From positions 62,001 through 126,000 of the forward strand of contig CAZGKT010000002.1 in assembly GCA_964525605.1 (NCBI GenBank): DNA of 64,000 nucleotides, given 5' to 3'. The position numbers and the translations under genes are program-made. Within the stretch, counting starts at the first letter, position 1. Every line of letters starts with the position of its first letter. The DNA is from CAVTWJ01 sp964525605 (GTDB taxonomy: Bacteria; Oederibacteriota; Muellerivitia; Muellerivitales; Muellerivitaceae). The notes under the pieces are model-generated. The model did not search any database, was not told the origin of the DNA, and saw only the letters and a program-made list of their open reading frames with translations. Shown one piece after another: positions 50,968 through 59,681 of this stretch.

Positions 50968-51714
50968 CTAGGGGTTCAACATTTTGAACGCCCGACCCGG
51001 GAAGAACCGCGAGCCTGTTTTTAGAAATTTGGCCCCGCCGATCAAAAGCTCCTTTTTACCCGACCCTAAGCCCTTCATCGTTTCCTTGATGAATTGATCC
51101 AACGGCATGCGGGGATAATCCCGGCCGGGTTGACCCGGCGCCTCGCCCAATTCGGTCTTCACCGCCGGAGGAGCCAGCTCGATGACCTGTACCGAAGTCT
51201 TTCGAAGCTGGTAACGAAGCGAATCGCTGAAGGAATGCACCGCCGCTTTGGTCGCGCAATAGATCGGAGTGGGAGCCAAGGGCACAAAAGCCAATCCCGA
51301 GCTCACATTGACGAGCGTTGATTCTTTTTGCTTCTTCAACAGCGGTAAAAAGACGCTGGTCATCCGGATGAGACCCTTGAGGTTGACGTCAATTTCTTGA
51401 TACAGCGTGTCCCCCAGCCTTTCCCCGCCGCCAAAATCGGGCCAGAGCATGAGCCCCGCGTTGTTGATGACGACATCGAGGGTCGGATATTTTTTGGAAA
51501 CCGCCTTGAACAGCCGATGCACATCCGATTCGGAGGAAACATCCATGGCAAAGGCTTCCATGCCCTTGTGCTTCTGAGTCATTTCTTTCAATACCTTCGG
51601 CCGCCGGCCGGTGATGATGACCTTGTTTCCCAATTGAAAAAAAGCTTCCGCCAGCCCGCCGCCAATGCCCGAACCCCCGCCGGTAATTAAAATCGTGCGA
51701 TTCGTTAATTTCAT
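50968..51714 (-). CDS. short-chain dehydrogenase/reductase (DltE-like)
   Basis: A 248-residue classical SDR. The ATG at 51714 follows AAGGAGG, so I discard the longer frame. The NAD(P)-binding motif ITGGGSGIGGGLAEAFF begins near residue 9, the NNAG motif is in VVINNAGLML, and the catalytic Ser and YxxxK appear as VNVSSGLAFVP and IYCATKAAVHS. The proline-rich TAPVKTELGE-like segment (APPAVKTELGEAPGQ) is typical of DltE/YdfG-like proteins. The substrate is unknown. Monocistronic. Confidence 0.9.
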   Translation of the reverse strand: MKLTNRTILITGGGSGIGGGLAEAFFQLGNKVIITGRRPKVLKEMTQKHKGMEAFAMDVSSESDVHRLFKAVSKKYPTLDVVINNAGLMLWPDFGGGERLGDTLYQEIDVNLKGLIRMTSVFLPLLKKQKESTLVNVSSGLAFVPLAPTPIYCATKAAVHSFSDSLRYQLRKTSVQVIELAPPAVKTELGEAPGQPGRDYPRMPLDQFIKETMKGLGSGKKELLIGGAKFLKTGSRFFPGRAFKMLNP

Positions 51715-51983
51715 GGGAACAACCTCCTTGAATGTGGAAACACGCCTCAACCAGGTCAAAACCAATGGTCTCGAAACAGGCCTACAGTAGGTTATCCAGA
51801 GCCGGAAATACAACGTAAAAGGGCGTGAAAAGCTTTGATAACCCCATTTTTTTCTTTCAATTCACGATCGAGAAACACGAAAATCATAAAGAGGATAAAA
51901 TTTAAGGAAAACCAGAAACCTAATCGTGGTTTTACCCGTCTATTGAGTGACCGAAGAACGGTTTTATTCCTGAATGAGAAAGG

Positions 51984-53165
51984 TTGAACTTGAAACACCT
52001 CATCGGCGGTTACATTTCCCTGTTTCTTTTGTTCTTGAGTTCCCTCTTACCCGCCCAGGCTCAGGAGCCCACCAGTTTTCAAAAATATATGGATGCAGCC
52101 GACCAATCCTACCAATCGGCTAAATATGATCTTTCCATCCGATATTACAAAGCTGCCCTTCAAATTAATCCCAAATCGGCTGCGGCCTACCAGGGACTCG
52201 GCAACTGTTACTACCGTTTAAGTGAGATTCCAGATGCCTTGAAGGACTTTGACCAATCCCTCGCCCTGAGGCCCGACAACCCCAAACTGGTTGAATTCAC
52301 AAAGGCCTTACGGGCCAAGGATTCAACCGAACCCGAAATGGCCAGTGATGAGGATAAACAGGAAATCGACAATCAAATCGATGATATCGAACAGGTGTTG
52401 TTCAAGCCCAACTGGACCGAGCAATTGGGTTTAAGCTATTCCTCCCAACCCTCCCAGACCGGAAAGGGGCAGATCACCTCCGAATTGGATTTCACCGCAT
52501 CCGACCATCTCACCGAAAGCGGACATTATTTCTCCATGGGCGGCGGGGCTGGCAGTCAAAAGGTGGAAGGAACCCAGACGAAATACGGCAAATTGACGGT
52601 GGAAGGCGGTTTGGGCTTGGGCTCATTTCTTCCTTCCCTCAACTTGCAGTTGGAACGGGGTCAAACGGCGCTCAACTCCAACGCCCTGACGGCGAATCTG
52701 AATTTTCAGGTTTTCGAACCCCTCACCGTGGGGATGAGTTTCGGCGGAACCCTGGAAAGCCACGATGGTCCCGAATCCGCTGTGGGCGGCAATTCAGCGA
52801 CGATCATTCAGATCGATGACATCGATTATTCGTCCAGCGCGATCGTCGCCTATAACCCCTGGGACATTCTCGGCTTCACCCTCACCGCGGAACAAGAATA
52901 CGACGATACTTACGCGATCCAGGGCCTCCACAGCAAGATCAAGGAACCCATTAACGAAAGCGACCAAATCAATTCGATCAGCTTGGAAGCGGATTGGACA
53001 TTCCTGAAAAACTTCGAACTTCAAGTGACCGGGCAGTCGGGATACGAAAACCTTCCGGCCGGGACGGTCTATAGCAAGGTCCAGGCTGAAACCATCACCC
53101 TCACCCAGCCTACCTCCGAAAACTTTACGGGCTACACCTTTGACCTGCTTTACAATTTCGATTGA
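51984..53165 (+). CDS. TPR protein with C-terminal beta-barrel-like domain
   Basis: A 393-residue exported protein. A signal peptide (residues 1-25, ending LPAQAQ) precedes two TPR units (DLSIRYYKAALQINPKSAAAY and DALKDFDQSLALRPDNPKLV). The last 240 residues are built of alternating amphipathic strands (LGLSYSSQPSQTGKGQITSE to EFTGYTFDLLYNFD ending in F-D), the pattern of an outer-membrane barrel. The start is TTG at 51984, or TTG at 51990 with GAAAGG ahead. TPR-plus-barrel proteins act in outer-membrane assembly or polysaccharide export. The function is inferred from architecture only. Confidence 0.7.
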   Translation: MNLKHLIGGYISLFLLFLSSLLPAQAQEPTSFQKYMDAADQSYQSAKYDLSIRYYKAALQINPKSAAAYQGLGNCYYRLSEIPDALKDFDQSLALRPDNPKLVEFTKALRAKDSTEPEMASDEDKQEIDNQIDDIEQVLFKPNWTEQLGLSYSSQPSQTGKGQITSELDFTASDHLTESGHYFSMGGGAGSQKVEGTQTKYGKLTVEGGLGLGSFLPSLNLQLERGQTALNSNALTANLNFQVFEPLTVGMSFGGTLESHDGPESAVGGNSATIIQIDDIDYSSSAIVAYNPWDILGFTLTAEQEYDDTYAIQGLHSKIKEPINESDQINSISLEADWTFLKNFELQVTGQSGYENLPAGTVYSKVQAETITLTQPTSENFTGYTFDLLYNFD

Positions 53166-53260
53166 TACGTCTTTGACGGGTATAAAACGAGGAACTTTGG
53201 GGACTAACGAGCCGTCTAATCTATTGCGGATGAAGTTCAAATTGTGCTGAAGGAGCCTTA

Positions 53261-53698
53261 ATGAAACATTTAGCATTGGCAACTGTTTTGGCGTTTTTCA
53301 TGGGAGCTGGATCTTTAGCCCTGGCCCAATCCACCGCCGCCCCCCCGGCCAACCACCCCCACCCGCGAATCAGGGAAGTTCGAGTTCGTATGCACGACCA
53401 ATTGGCGAGGATCAAGGAAGGGGTCAAGTCCGGCAAGTTAACCAAGGATCAGGCGCAAGCCTTGCGGGCGTCCTTGAAAGCGGTCCGGGTACAAATGCAG
53501 GCCGACTTTTCCACGAACGGAAGCAAAGAACTTACACCCGATCAACTGGTCCAACTTAACCAGATGCTGGACGCCAATTCGAAGACCATCTACGGCGAAA
53601 AGCACGACACCGATTCCACTTCCCCAACGGGTTCGACTGGTTCGACAAGCTCCACCGGTTCGGCGGGCACTTCCTCCGCTCCCCCTGCCGGCAATTAA
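53261..53698 (+). CDS. secreted helical protein with Ser/Thr-rich tail
   Basis: A 145-residue exported protein. The signal peptide is MKHLALATVLAFFMGAGSLALA. The middle is a charged helical region (RIKEGVKSGKLTKDQAQALR, LKAVRVQMQADF), and the C-terminal 30 residues are a Thr/Ser/Gly-rich low-complexity tail. A Spy-like helical spacing is suggested, but I do not assign a family. The gene follows the TPR/barrel gene by 95 bp and ends at a strong terminator. Confidence 0.65.
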   Translation: MKHLALATVLAFFMGAGSLALAQSTAAPPANHPHPRIREVRVRMHDQLARIKEGVKSGKLTKDQAQALRASLKAVRVQMQADFSTNGSKELTPDQLVQLNQMLDANSKTIYGEKHDTDSTSPTGSTGSTSSTGSAGTSSAPPAGN

Positions 53699-53712
53699 TT
53701 AAAGTTTTCCTA

Positions 53713-53746
53713 AAAAGCCGGGCGGTTTCAATACCGCTCGGCTTTT
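53713..53746 (+). terminator. strong rho-independent terminator
   Basis: Stem AAAAGCCG-GCGGT against ACCGC-CGGCTTTT with a short loop, followed by a T-run (TTTTTT). It ends the transcript of the secreted helical protein gene. Confidence 0.93.
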
Positions 53747-53822
53747 TTATTTCCCCGATGCCTCCATCCTCGAACGGCTATCCTGTAAAATGTGCCGCGA
53801 ATTTTAAAAGAGGAGTCTGAGC

Positions 53823-54809
53823 ATGCAAAAACGAAAACTGGGAGCCCAAGGTCTGGAAGTATCCGCCCTGGGTTTGGGTTGTATGGGAATGAGCTTCGCC
53901 TATGGAAAGGCGGACGAAAAGGAATGCCTGAAAACTCTTCATCGGTCCCTGGAACTGGGGATCAACTTCTGGGATACCGCCGAATCCTATGGACCCCTCA
54001 AGAACGAGGAACTTCTGGGGAAAGCCCTGCAAGGAAAACGCTCCCAAGTGGTCATCGCCACCAAGTTCGCCTGGAAAGAAGGCAAGGCCAGCCTGGAAAA
54101 TCTGGACGGGTCCCCCCAGAACGCCCGCCGGGCCGTGGAAGGTTCCCTTTCGCGCCTTCAAACCGATTTCATCGACCTTCTTTATTTACACCGGGTGGAC
54201 CCGAAGATTCCAATTGAGGAAACTGTGGGGGGAATGTCCCGGTTGGTGAAGGAAGGCAAGGTGAAATACATCGGCTTGAGCGAGGTTGGCCCCAATACCC
54301 TGCGCCGGGCCCATAAAGTCCACCCCCTCTCGGCCCTGCAAAGTGAATATTCACTTTGGGAAACAAGCTTGGACGAAAAGATCATTCCCGTCTTGCGTGA
54401 ACTCAAGATCGGCCTGGTGCCTTTCAGCCCCGTGGGCCGTGGATTTTTGACCGGCACGATCAAGCGGTATGAGGACCTGCCGGAAGGGGACATGCGCCGA
54501 AACCTTCCCCGTTTTCAGGGCGGGAATTTTTCCGCCAATATCCGGCTGGTGGATGAAGTCAAAAAAATTGGTGCCAAACGCAACGCCACCCCTTCCCAGG
54601 TCGCGCTGGCCTGGCTATTAAGAAAAGGTTCGGATGTAACGCCCATTCCGGGAACGACCCGGGTGAATCACCTGGAGGAAAACGCGGAAGCGGTTTCCTT
54701 ATCCCTGAGCGAAGCAGATTTCACGGAGGTTAACCGAATATTGTCTTCCTTCAAAGTTCAGGGGGACCGCTATGGCGAAATGATGGGCAAGATGGTCAAT
54801 AAAGATTGA
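53823..54809 (+). CDS. aldo/keto reductase
   Basis: A 328-residue AKR of the potassium-channel-beta/YghZ-like group. Catalytic residues are Asp 51 and Tyr 56 (FWDTAESYGPLKNEE), Lys 81 (VIATKFAWKEGK) and His 123 (LLYLHRVDPKIP). The C-terminal NADPH segment TPIPGTTRVNHLEEN fits. It is a second family member, differing from the one at 19-20 kb. The ATG follows GAGGAG. The substrate is unknown. Confidence 0.93.
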   Translation: MQKRKLGAQGLEVSALGLGCMGMSFAYGKADEKECLKTLHRSLELGINFWDTAESYGPLKNEELLGKALQGKRSQVVIATKFAWKEGKASLENLDGSPQNARRAVEGSLSRLQTDFIDLLYLHRVDPKIPIEETVGGMSRLVKEGKVKYIGLSEVGPNTLRRAHKVHPLSALQSEYSLWETSLDEKIIPVLRELKIGLVPFSPVGRGFLTGTIKRYEDLPEGDMRRNLPRFQGGNFSANIRLVDEVKKIGAKRNATPSQVALAWLLRKGSDVTPIPGTTRVNHLEENAEAVSLSLSEADFTEVNRILSSFKVQGDRYGEMMGKMVNKD

Positions 54810-54861
54810 ATATTCACTATACTGTCGGCGTTTGGCCAACATTAAAAACGAGGAATCTAAA

Positions 54862-55758
54862 ATGAAATTTTTACCCCTTTCACTTTTAAGTCTCACCCTG
54901 TGCCTCGGCGCCAATGCCCTATTCGCCGAAATCCAGCCTATCAAGGGACCCGCCATCGGAAAATTAGGCGACATCGCGGAAATCAAGGTGCCGGAGGGTT
55001 ACGGCTTCATCCAGCAGAAGGACATGAAAGAGTTCATGGAAAAAACCCATAACTTTTATTCAAGCGACGAGTTGGGGGTTCTTTTCACCGAGGACAAAAA
55101 ATCGGGTTATATGGCCCTCTTTAGCTTCGACGATATCGGCTACATCAAGGACGCGGACAAGGAAAAATTGGACGCCGACAAGATGTGGCAAAGCATGGTG
55201 GATAACAGCAAGGAAGCGAACAAGGAACGTGCCGAGAAGGGATGGGAAGCGATCGATCTGGTGGGATGGGAACTGAAACCCCAATACAACCCGGATAATC
55301 ACCGTTTGGAATGGGCCAAGAGGCTCAAGGAAAAAGGCGAGGAATTCATCAATTACAACACCCGCGTTCTGGGCCGGAAGGGTGTTATGGAAGTGACCCT
55401 GGTGCCCAATTCCGAGGACATGGCGGCGGTTCTGGCTCATTTCAACAACGACATTCAGGGTTTCGACTTCACCAACGGAAACAAGTACGCCGAATGGACG
55501 ACCGGGGACAAGGTGGCCGAGATCGGTCTGGCGGCCCTGGTGGTAGGCGGCGCGGGAGCCATCGCCGCCAAAACCGGCATCCTCGGGAAACTCTGGGCCC
55601 TCATTTTGCCCTTCTTTGCCAAGGCTTGGGCCCTGGTGGTCGCGGGCCTGGCGGCCCTTTCGAGTTTTTTCAAACGTCTTTTTGGGATCGGTAAAAAACA
55701 AGGTCCTATTTCAGGTGAAAAGGACGACTCCAACCAGCCCCCGACCGTCATCAAATAA
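54862..55758 (+). CDS. DUF2167 membrane protein
   Basis: A 298-residue exported protein of the DUF2167 family. A signal peptide (MKFLPLSLLSLTLCLGANALFA) is followed by DIAEIKVPEGYGFI and MALFSFDDIGYIKDADKEKLDAD, typical of the family, then a C-terminal membrane segment (GKLWALILPFFAKAWALVV). The start at 54862 is preceded by GAGG; an upstream frame is not needed. Members are sometimes linked to stress tolerance, but no function is known. Following the reductase gene by 52 bp. Confidence 0.85.
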   Translation: MKFLPLSLLSLTLCLGANALFAEIQPIKGPAIGKLGDIAEIKVPEGYGFIQQKDMKEFMEKTHNFYSSDELGVLFTEDKKSGYMALFSFDDIGYIKDADKEKLDADKMWQSMVDNSKEANKERAEKGWEAIDLVGWELKPQYNPDNHRLEWAKRLKEKGEEFINYNTRVLGRKGVMEVTLVPNSEDMAAVLAHFNNDIQGFDFTNGNKYAEWTTGDKVAEIGLAALVVGGAGAIAAKTGILGKLWALILPFFAKAWALVVAGLAALSSFFKRLFGIGKKQGPISGEKDDSNQPPTVIK

Positions 55759-55789
55759 TCAGGTCCAGGTTCAACCCTAAAGGGATTTC

Positions 55790-56656
55790 TTGATTCACTT
55801 TCATCTATTTGTTTTTCTCGCGGTGGCCTTTTACTTGTTGGAATGCCTGGTCCTGGTTCCGACCGGCGGATGGCTGATGATCCGCCGTTTCAAGCGATTT
55901 TCCCTTTTTCAAGGCCCGACCTTCGCTTTTCGAAACCCCTGGGCCCAGGGCTTCGCCTACCGCTTTAACCCGGCCGACCCGGACCTTTCCCAAAAGAAAA
56001 ATCTGGATGGGGAGGAAGCGCAAAGGCGATGGGACCAATACCTTCAGGAAGTTGACCGGTTGTTCTGGCTTTCCCGGGCCATGCTGGGAGTAGTCACATC
56101 CGCCATTTTAATCTATGCGTTCGGCCTTGGGTTTTGGCTGGGGTGGGTTCTGATCATCGGCGCGTTTTTTTTACTGCACTTTTATCTTGTGATTTCGTTC
56201 CGATCCGCCCATCGGGCCCTTTATCCCGATCAAAAATCCGCCCGGCGGAAAGGGATTTTGCTTTGCCTTTTCTCGCCCTGGCAATCCGCCCGGGCGATGG
56301 ATCTGCTGGGAGACCAGCTCTTTAATGGATTTCATCCCTTCCCGGTGGGGAAGGTTCTTTTGGAAGAGGCAGATCGAAACAGGTACTACCGCCGTTGGAT
56401 GTTGGATCTCAAATATCCTGCTGTCTCGTCCCAGGACTCCCAAGACCCACCGCTCATGCTTGCGAAAAACCGGGAGTCGGAGCTGAAGAAATTAACCCAG
56501 TGGCTGATCCGGGCGGGGTTGAATTACCAGGCCAGTCTGGCGACGCCCGTTCCTTCCCAATCGACCCAAAAAAGCTTTTGCCCCCGGTGCGAAACGGCGT
56601 ACAACCTTGAAAAAGGCTTCTGCAATGACTGCGGAAGAGACCTGGTTCCCTTCTAA
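55790..56656 (+). CDS. membrane protein with C-terminal zinc ribbon
   Basis: A 288-residue protein. Two membrane hairpins (residues 5-30 and 95-135, e.g. LFWLSRAMLGVVTSAILIYA) and a middle segment with HFYLVISFRSAHRALYPDQ precede a helical region. The last 30 residues hold a CPRC...CNDCG zinc ribbon. Start by TTG at 55790. I do not recognise the family. It follows DUF2167 by 31 bp, so the two may be linked. Convergent with thrC, whose stop overlaps by 4 bases. Confidence 0.65.
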   Translation: MIHFHLFVFLAVAFYLLECLVLVPTGGWLMIRRFKRFSLFQGPTFAFRNPWAQGFAYRFNPADPDLSQKKNLDGEEAQRRWDQYLQEVDRLFWLSRAMLGVVTSAILIYAFGLGFWLGWVLIIGAFFLLHFYLVISFRSAHRALYPDQKSARRKGILLCLFSPWQSARAMDLLGDQLFNGFHPFPVGKVLLEEADRNRYYRRWMLDLKYPAVSSQDSQDPPLMLAKNRESELKKLTQWLIRAGLNYQASLATPVPSQSTQKSFCPRCETAYNLEKGFCNDCGRDLVPF

Positions 56657-57882
56657 ACCTTCACCAGCTGGGACGCCTCGAAGGCTTGCATGTTGGGTTG
56701 GATCACTTTCACTTCCCCCAAAGAATCCGCCACCGCCTCCTGGGTCTTGAGCCCCGTTCCGGTGATGTAGGCCACCGTCAAGGCGTCCCGGTCCAATTGA
56801 CCGGATTCGACCAATTTTTTCAGGCAGGCGATCGTGACACCCCCGGCGGTTTCCGCGAAGATGCCTTCGGTGCGGGCCAGGAGCTTGATCCCCTCGACAA
56901 TTTCCAGGTCGGAGGCCATTTCGGCGGCTCCGCCCGACTCGGCGATGGTTTTCAAGGCGTAATAACCGTCGGCGGGGTTGCCGATAGCGAGCGACTTGGC
57001 GATGGTGTGGGGTTTGACGGGGCGGAAAGTGTCCGTTTTGTTTTTGAAAGCCGTGGTGACGGGGGAACAACCCTCCGCCTGGGCGGCAAAAACCCTCATT
57101 TTGGCCCCCGGGATCAATCCCACTTTCACGAATTCCTGGGTGCCCTTCCAGATTTTGGTCAAAAGGGACCCGGAGGCCACGGGGACCACCACCTGTTCCG
57201 GCGCCCGCCAGCCCAGTTGTTCGCAGGTCTCAAACCCCAGCGTTTTGGAACCTTCGGCGTAATAGGGCCTCATGTTGATGTTTACGAAGGCCCACTTGTA
57301 CTTGCCGGCGATCTCGCTGCAAAGCCGGTTCACATCATCGTAATTACCATTTACGCCGATGAGGTTGGGATCGTAGACCAGCGCCCCGATGACCTTGCCC
57401 TTTTCCAGGTTGGAGGGGATGAAAACATAACGCTTCATGCCGCCCCGGGCCCCGTAGGCGGCGACCGCGTTGGCCAGGTTACCGGTGGAGGCGCAGGCCA
57501 GGGTGTCGAAGCCCAGTTCCAAAGCCCGGGTGGAAGCCACGGCCACGACCCGGTCCTTAAAAGAATGGGTGGGGTTGGCACAGTCGTTTTTCAGGTAGAG
57601 ATTTTTAAGCCCCAGTTCCCGGGCCAACCGCTCCGCTTTAAGAAGAGGGGTGAAGCCCTCCTCCAGGGTGTTGTAGGTGGTGCCCTCGACCGGCAAGAGT
57701 TCCCGGTAGCGCCAGATATTCAGGGATCGGGAAGCGATTTTTTCGCGAGAGATGTCCCGCTTGATCAAATCGTAGTCATACGCCGCTTCCAGGGGCCCGA
57801 AGCAAAACTCGCAGACATACTTCGCGGTCTTTTCATATTCCTGGCCGCATTCACGGCATTTGAGCGACTTCACATAACTCAT
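56653..57882 (-). CDS. thrC: threonine synthase
   Basis: A 409-residue PLP enzyme that converts O-phosphohomoserine to threonine. The N-terminal zinc-finger-like CxxC...CxxC (SLKCRECGQEYEKTAKYVCE) is the typical class; the PLP lysine is Lys 109 in NPTHSFKDRV, followed by ACASTGNLANAV and the glycine-rich loop PVASGSLLTKIW. Start after GGGGAG. The transcript is preceded by a SAM-I riboswitch and terminator, so expression should fall when SAM is high. It closes the operon side after greA/fur. Confidence 0.95.
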   Translation of the reverse strand: MSYVKSLKCRECGQEYEKTAKYVCEFCFGPLEAAYDYDLIKRDISREKIASRSLNIWRYRELLPVEGTTYNTLEEGFTPLLKAERLARELGLKNLYLKNDCANPTHSFKDRVVAVASTRALELGFDTLACASTGNLANAVAAYGARGGMKRYVFIPSNLEKGKVIGALVYDPNLIGVNGNYDDVNRLCSEIAGKYKWAFVNINMRPYYAEGSKTLGFETCEQLGWRAPEQVVVPVASGSLLTKIWKGTQEFVKVGLIPGAKMRVFAAQAEGCSPVTTAFKNKTDTFRPVKPHTIAKSLAIGNPADGYYALKTIAESGGAAEMASDLEIVEGIKLLARTEGIFAETAGGVTIACLKKLVESGQLDRDALTVAYITGTGLKTQEAVADSLGEVKVIQPNMQAFEASQLVKV

Positions 57883-57929
57883 GTTTCTCCCCTTTAAACG
57901 GTCCTAGACGCGGGCGCCACCCCATCAAC

Positions 57930-57962
57930 AAAAAAGGCTCCCATCGGTGAGATGGAAGCCTT
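57930..57962 (-). terminator. riboswitch expression-platform terminator
   Basis: Read on the minus strand: AGGCTTCCATC and GATGGGAGCCT with a short loop, then TTTTTT. Its 5' arm includes TTCCATCTC, which also pairs with GAGATGGAA just after the aptamer, giving a mutually exclusive antiterminator. Confidence 0.92.
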
Positions 57963-57980
57963 TCACATTTGCTTTTCCAT

Positions 57981-58110
57981 CTCTCATCTTTGCCCGGTTT
58001 TGAGGTTGATCCCCGAGGCAGGATTTGGCACCTGACATCCCCGGATTTTCTCCGGGAATCGGTTGCCGTGGCATCGCAGGGCCAGTCCCTCCGCCACTCT
58101 TGATAAGAGC
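57981..58110 (-). promoter_or_regulatory. SAM-I riboswitch (S-box)
   Basis: A SAM-I aptamer on the minus strand. P1 pairs CTCTTATC at the 5' side with GATGAGAG at the 3' side. The conserved core reads CTTATCAAGAGTGGCGGAGG, GGACTGGCCC, GATGCCACGGCAACC for P2, then P3 with CCCGG and CCGGG, and AGGTGCCAAATCCTGCC for P4. SAM-binding S-box features appear intact. It lies 100 bases upstream of thrC with a transcription terminator between, so SAM binding should end transcription. Confidence 0.95.
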
Positions 58111-58127
58111 TTTCAATTGTTCGTGAA

Positions 58128-58156
58128 GTTTAACGGCCTCCCCTTTTTAAAGTCAA
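58128..58156 (-). promoter_or_regulatory. candidate sigma-70 promoter for the riboswitch-thrC transcript
   Basis: TTGACT (58151-58156) is followed after 17 bases by TTAAAC (58128-58133), a fair -35/-10 pair, eight bases beyond the stop of greA. Transcription would begin near 58121, just ahead of the aptamer P1. Confidence 0.6.
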
Positions 58157-58163
58157 TATGGCC

Positions 58164-58643
58164 TTATTCGACGGAAACTTCGATTTTTAGGATCTGGTAT
58201 TTCAAAATTCCGGCTGGGACGGTGATATCCACCTTTTCGCCGATTTTCTTGCCGATCATGCCCCGGGCAATGGGGGTGCGGATGGAGATCTTGTTGTTGG
58301 GGATATCCGCTTCCTCTTCGCCGACCAACCGGTATATCTCTTCCCCGCCGCTTTTCAGGTCTTTGACGGTGACCGAGGTCCCGATCGAGACATGGTCGCC
58401 GGTGATATTTTCATCCTCCAGAAGACGGGTGCGGGAAAGCTTGTCCTCCAGTTCGCGGATCCGGGCCTCCAGCAGGCTTTGCTCCTGTTTGGCCGCGTCG
58501 TACTCGGCGTTTTCCTTCAAATCGCCATGGGCCCGAGCCTCTTCCAACGCCCTGGCCACCTGGGGCCGCCGCACCGTTTTGAGGCCTTTGAGTTCCTCCT
58601 GCAGCCTGTCGCGCGTGGCGCGCGAAACAAGGAAATCCACCAT
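58164..58643 (-). CDS. greA: transcription elongation factor GreA
   Basis: A 159-residue GreA, the normal length. Coiled-coil N-terminus (LQEELKGLKTVRRPQVARAL) with the acidic tip Asp 41 and Glu 44 in AHGDLKENAEYDAAK, which coordinate Mg to make paused RNA polymerase cleave its transcript. The C-terminal FKBP-like domain follows (VDITVPAGILKYQI). Start after GAGGAG. It is 33 bp downstream of the Fur gene on the same strand, forming a likely operon with it and the small unknown gene. Confidence 0.96.
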   Translation of the reverse strand: MVDFLVSRATRDRLQEELKGLKTVRRPQVARALEEARAHGDLKENAEYDAAKQEQSLLEARIRELEDKLSRTRLLEDENITGDHVSIGTSVTVKDLKSGGEEIYRLVGEEEADIPNNKISIRTPIARGMIGKKIGEKVDITVPAGILKYQILKIEVSVE

Positions 58644-58676
58644 GGTCGTCTCCTCAAATTCGATATTTTAAAGGTT

Positions 58677-59168
58677 TTATTTACCCGTTGTTTTCTGGCA
58701 CTTCTGGCAAATCCCGTAAAGCTGCATGCGGTGGGACACAATTTTGAATCCATGCTTGCGGCTCACCTGTTCCTGCAATTCCTCGATTTGCGGATTCAGG
58801 AACTCGATGTAAACACCACAGGAGTTGCAAATCATGTGGTCATGGTGCTGACGGTTAAACTCGGGCTCGTATTTCACCCGTCCTTCTCCAAAATCCAGCT
58901 CCCGGGCCAGCCCGCAGAGGGTCAAATGCTTCAGGGTGCGGTAAACCGTGGCGAAACCCACATTGGCCTGCTTTTGCCGGGCCCGCTGAAAAAGGTCCTC
59001 GGCGGAGATGTGTCCCGGTTGGTCGAGAAAAGTCATGAGAATCATTTTTCGTTGGGAAGTCAGCTTCAGCTTTTTTTCCTGGAGATAACGGCTGAAGGCT
59101 TCTACCTCGGCACGCTCTTCTTTGGTGGAATCAACCAAGACATTTCCCCTTTTTGCGGTTTGTTTCAT
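58677..59168 (-). CDS. fur: Fur-family metalloregulator
   Basis: A 163-residue Fur-family repressor. The winged-helix domain has KLTSQRKMILMTFLDQPGHIS and VGFATVYRTLKHLTLCG. The C-terminal domain carries HHDHMICNSCGVYIEFLNP and GICQKCQK, i.e. two CxxC pairs for structural zinc and the HHDH metal site. It could be Fur, PerR or Zur; the sequence does not decide. Likely co-transcribed with greA and the unknown gene upstream. Confidence 0.9.
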   Translation of the reverse strand: MKQTAKRGNVLVDSTKEERAEVEAFSRYLQEKKLKLTSQRKMILMTFLDQPGHISAEDLFQRARQKQANVGFATVYRTLKHLTLCGLARELDFGEGRVKYEPEFNRQHHDHMICNSCGVYIEFLNPQIEELQEQVSRKHGFKIVSHRMQLYGICQKCQKTTGK

Positions 59169-59180
59169 CGACGGGCTCGG

Positions 59181-59615
59181 CTAATTGAGCATGACCGGCA
59201 TCAGCACGTTGGATCGGACCACATGCTGAAAGGCGCCCGCGATATTGTCCGTGACATCGCTGAGCGTTTGCAGGTAATCCTCTTCCGCTTCCCGGCTATC
59301 CACCAGAAAGGAGGTCTTTAAGAGCACCGACAGCTGGCCCTTGATAATCTTGGAAACCTTCAGCATTTCCCGGCGGAAATAATCGGGCTGGCCCCGCTTA
59401 AGGGCCTTGGTTCCCCGCGGAAGCGCCAGTTTTTTTTGGGCCGTGGATAAGGTATGAATCATTTGAGACAAATGACTCTCCAGCACCGAGCGTTCCACCA
59501 GTTGGTCGTGCACCAGGCGCTCGATGACGGTTTCCAGAAAAGGCACATGCCCAAACAGATCACGGTAAAGTTCCAGAAAGGCTTCGCGAATTTCAGAGTC
59601 TTGGGTTTCGGGCAT
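59181..59615 (-). CDS. hypothetical helical protein upstream of fur
   Basis: A 144-residue all-helical soluble protein with no recognised family. Helices include AFLELYRDLFGHVPFLETVI and SQMIHTLSTAQKKLALP; a basic segment RGTKALKRGQPDYFRREML follows. The ATG at 59615 has GGAGGG five bases upstream; a TTG at 59627 is an alternative. It is 12 bp ahead of fur, so it belongs to the fur-greA operon. Function unknown. Confidence 0.65.
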   Translation of the reverse strand: MPETQDSEIREAFLELYRDLFGHVPFLETVIERLVHDQLVERSVLESHLSQMIHTLSTAQKKLALPRGTKALKRGQPDYFRREMLKVSKIIKGQLSVLLKTSFLVDSREAEEDYLQTLSDVTDNIAGAFQHVVRSNVLMPVMLN

Positions 59616-59681
59616 GGAGCCCTCCAAACCTTGTTATTTTCAATTATACCCCTAAAAAAGAGGGGGTTGAAGCGTCACAAC

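Noticed and set aside
56686..57897. 403-codon plus-strand open frame opposite thrC
   Set aside because: Shadow of threonine synthase; no family features.
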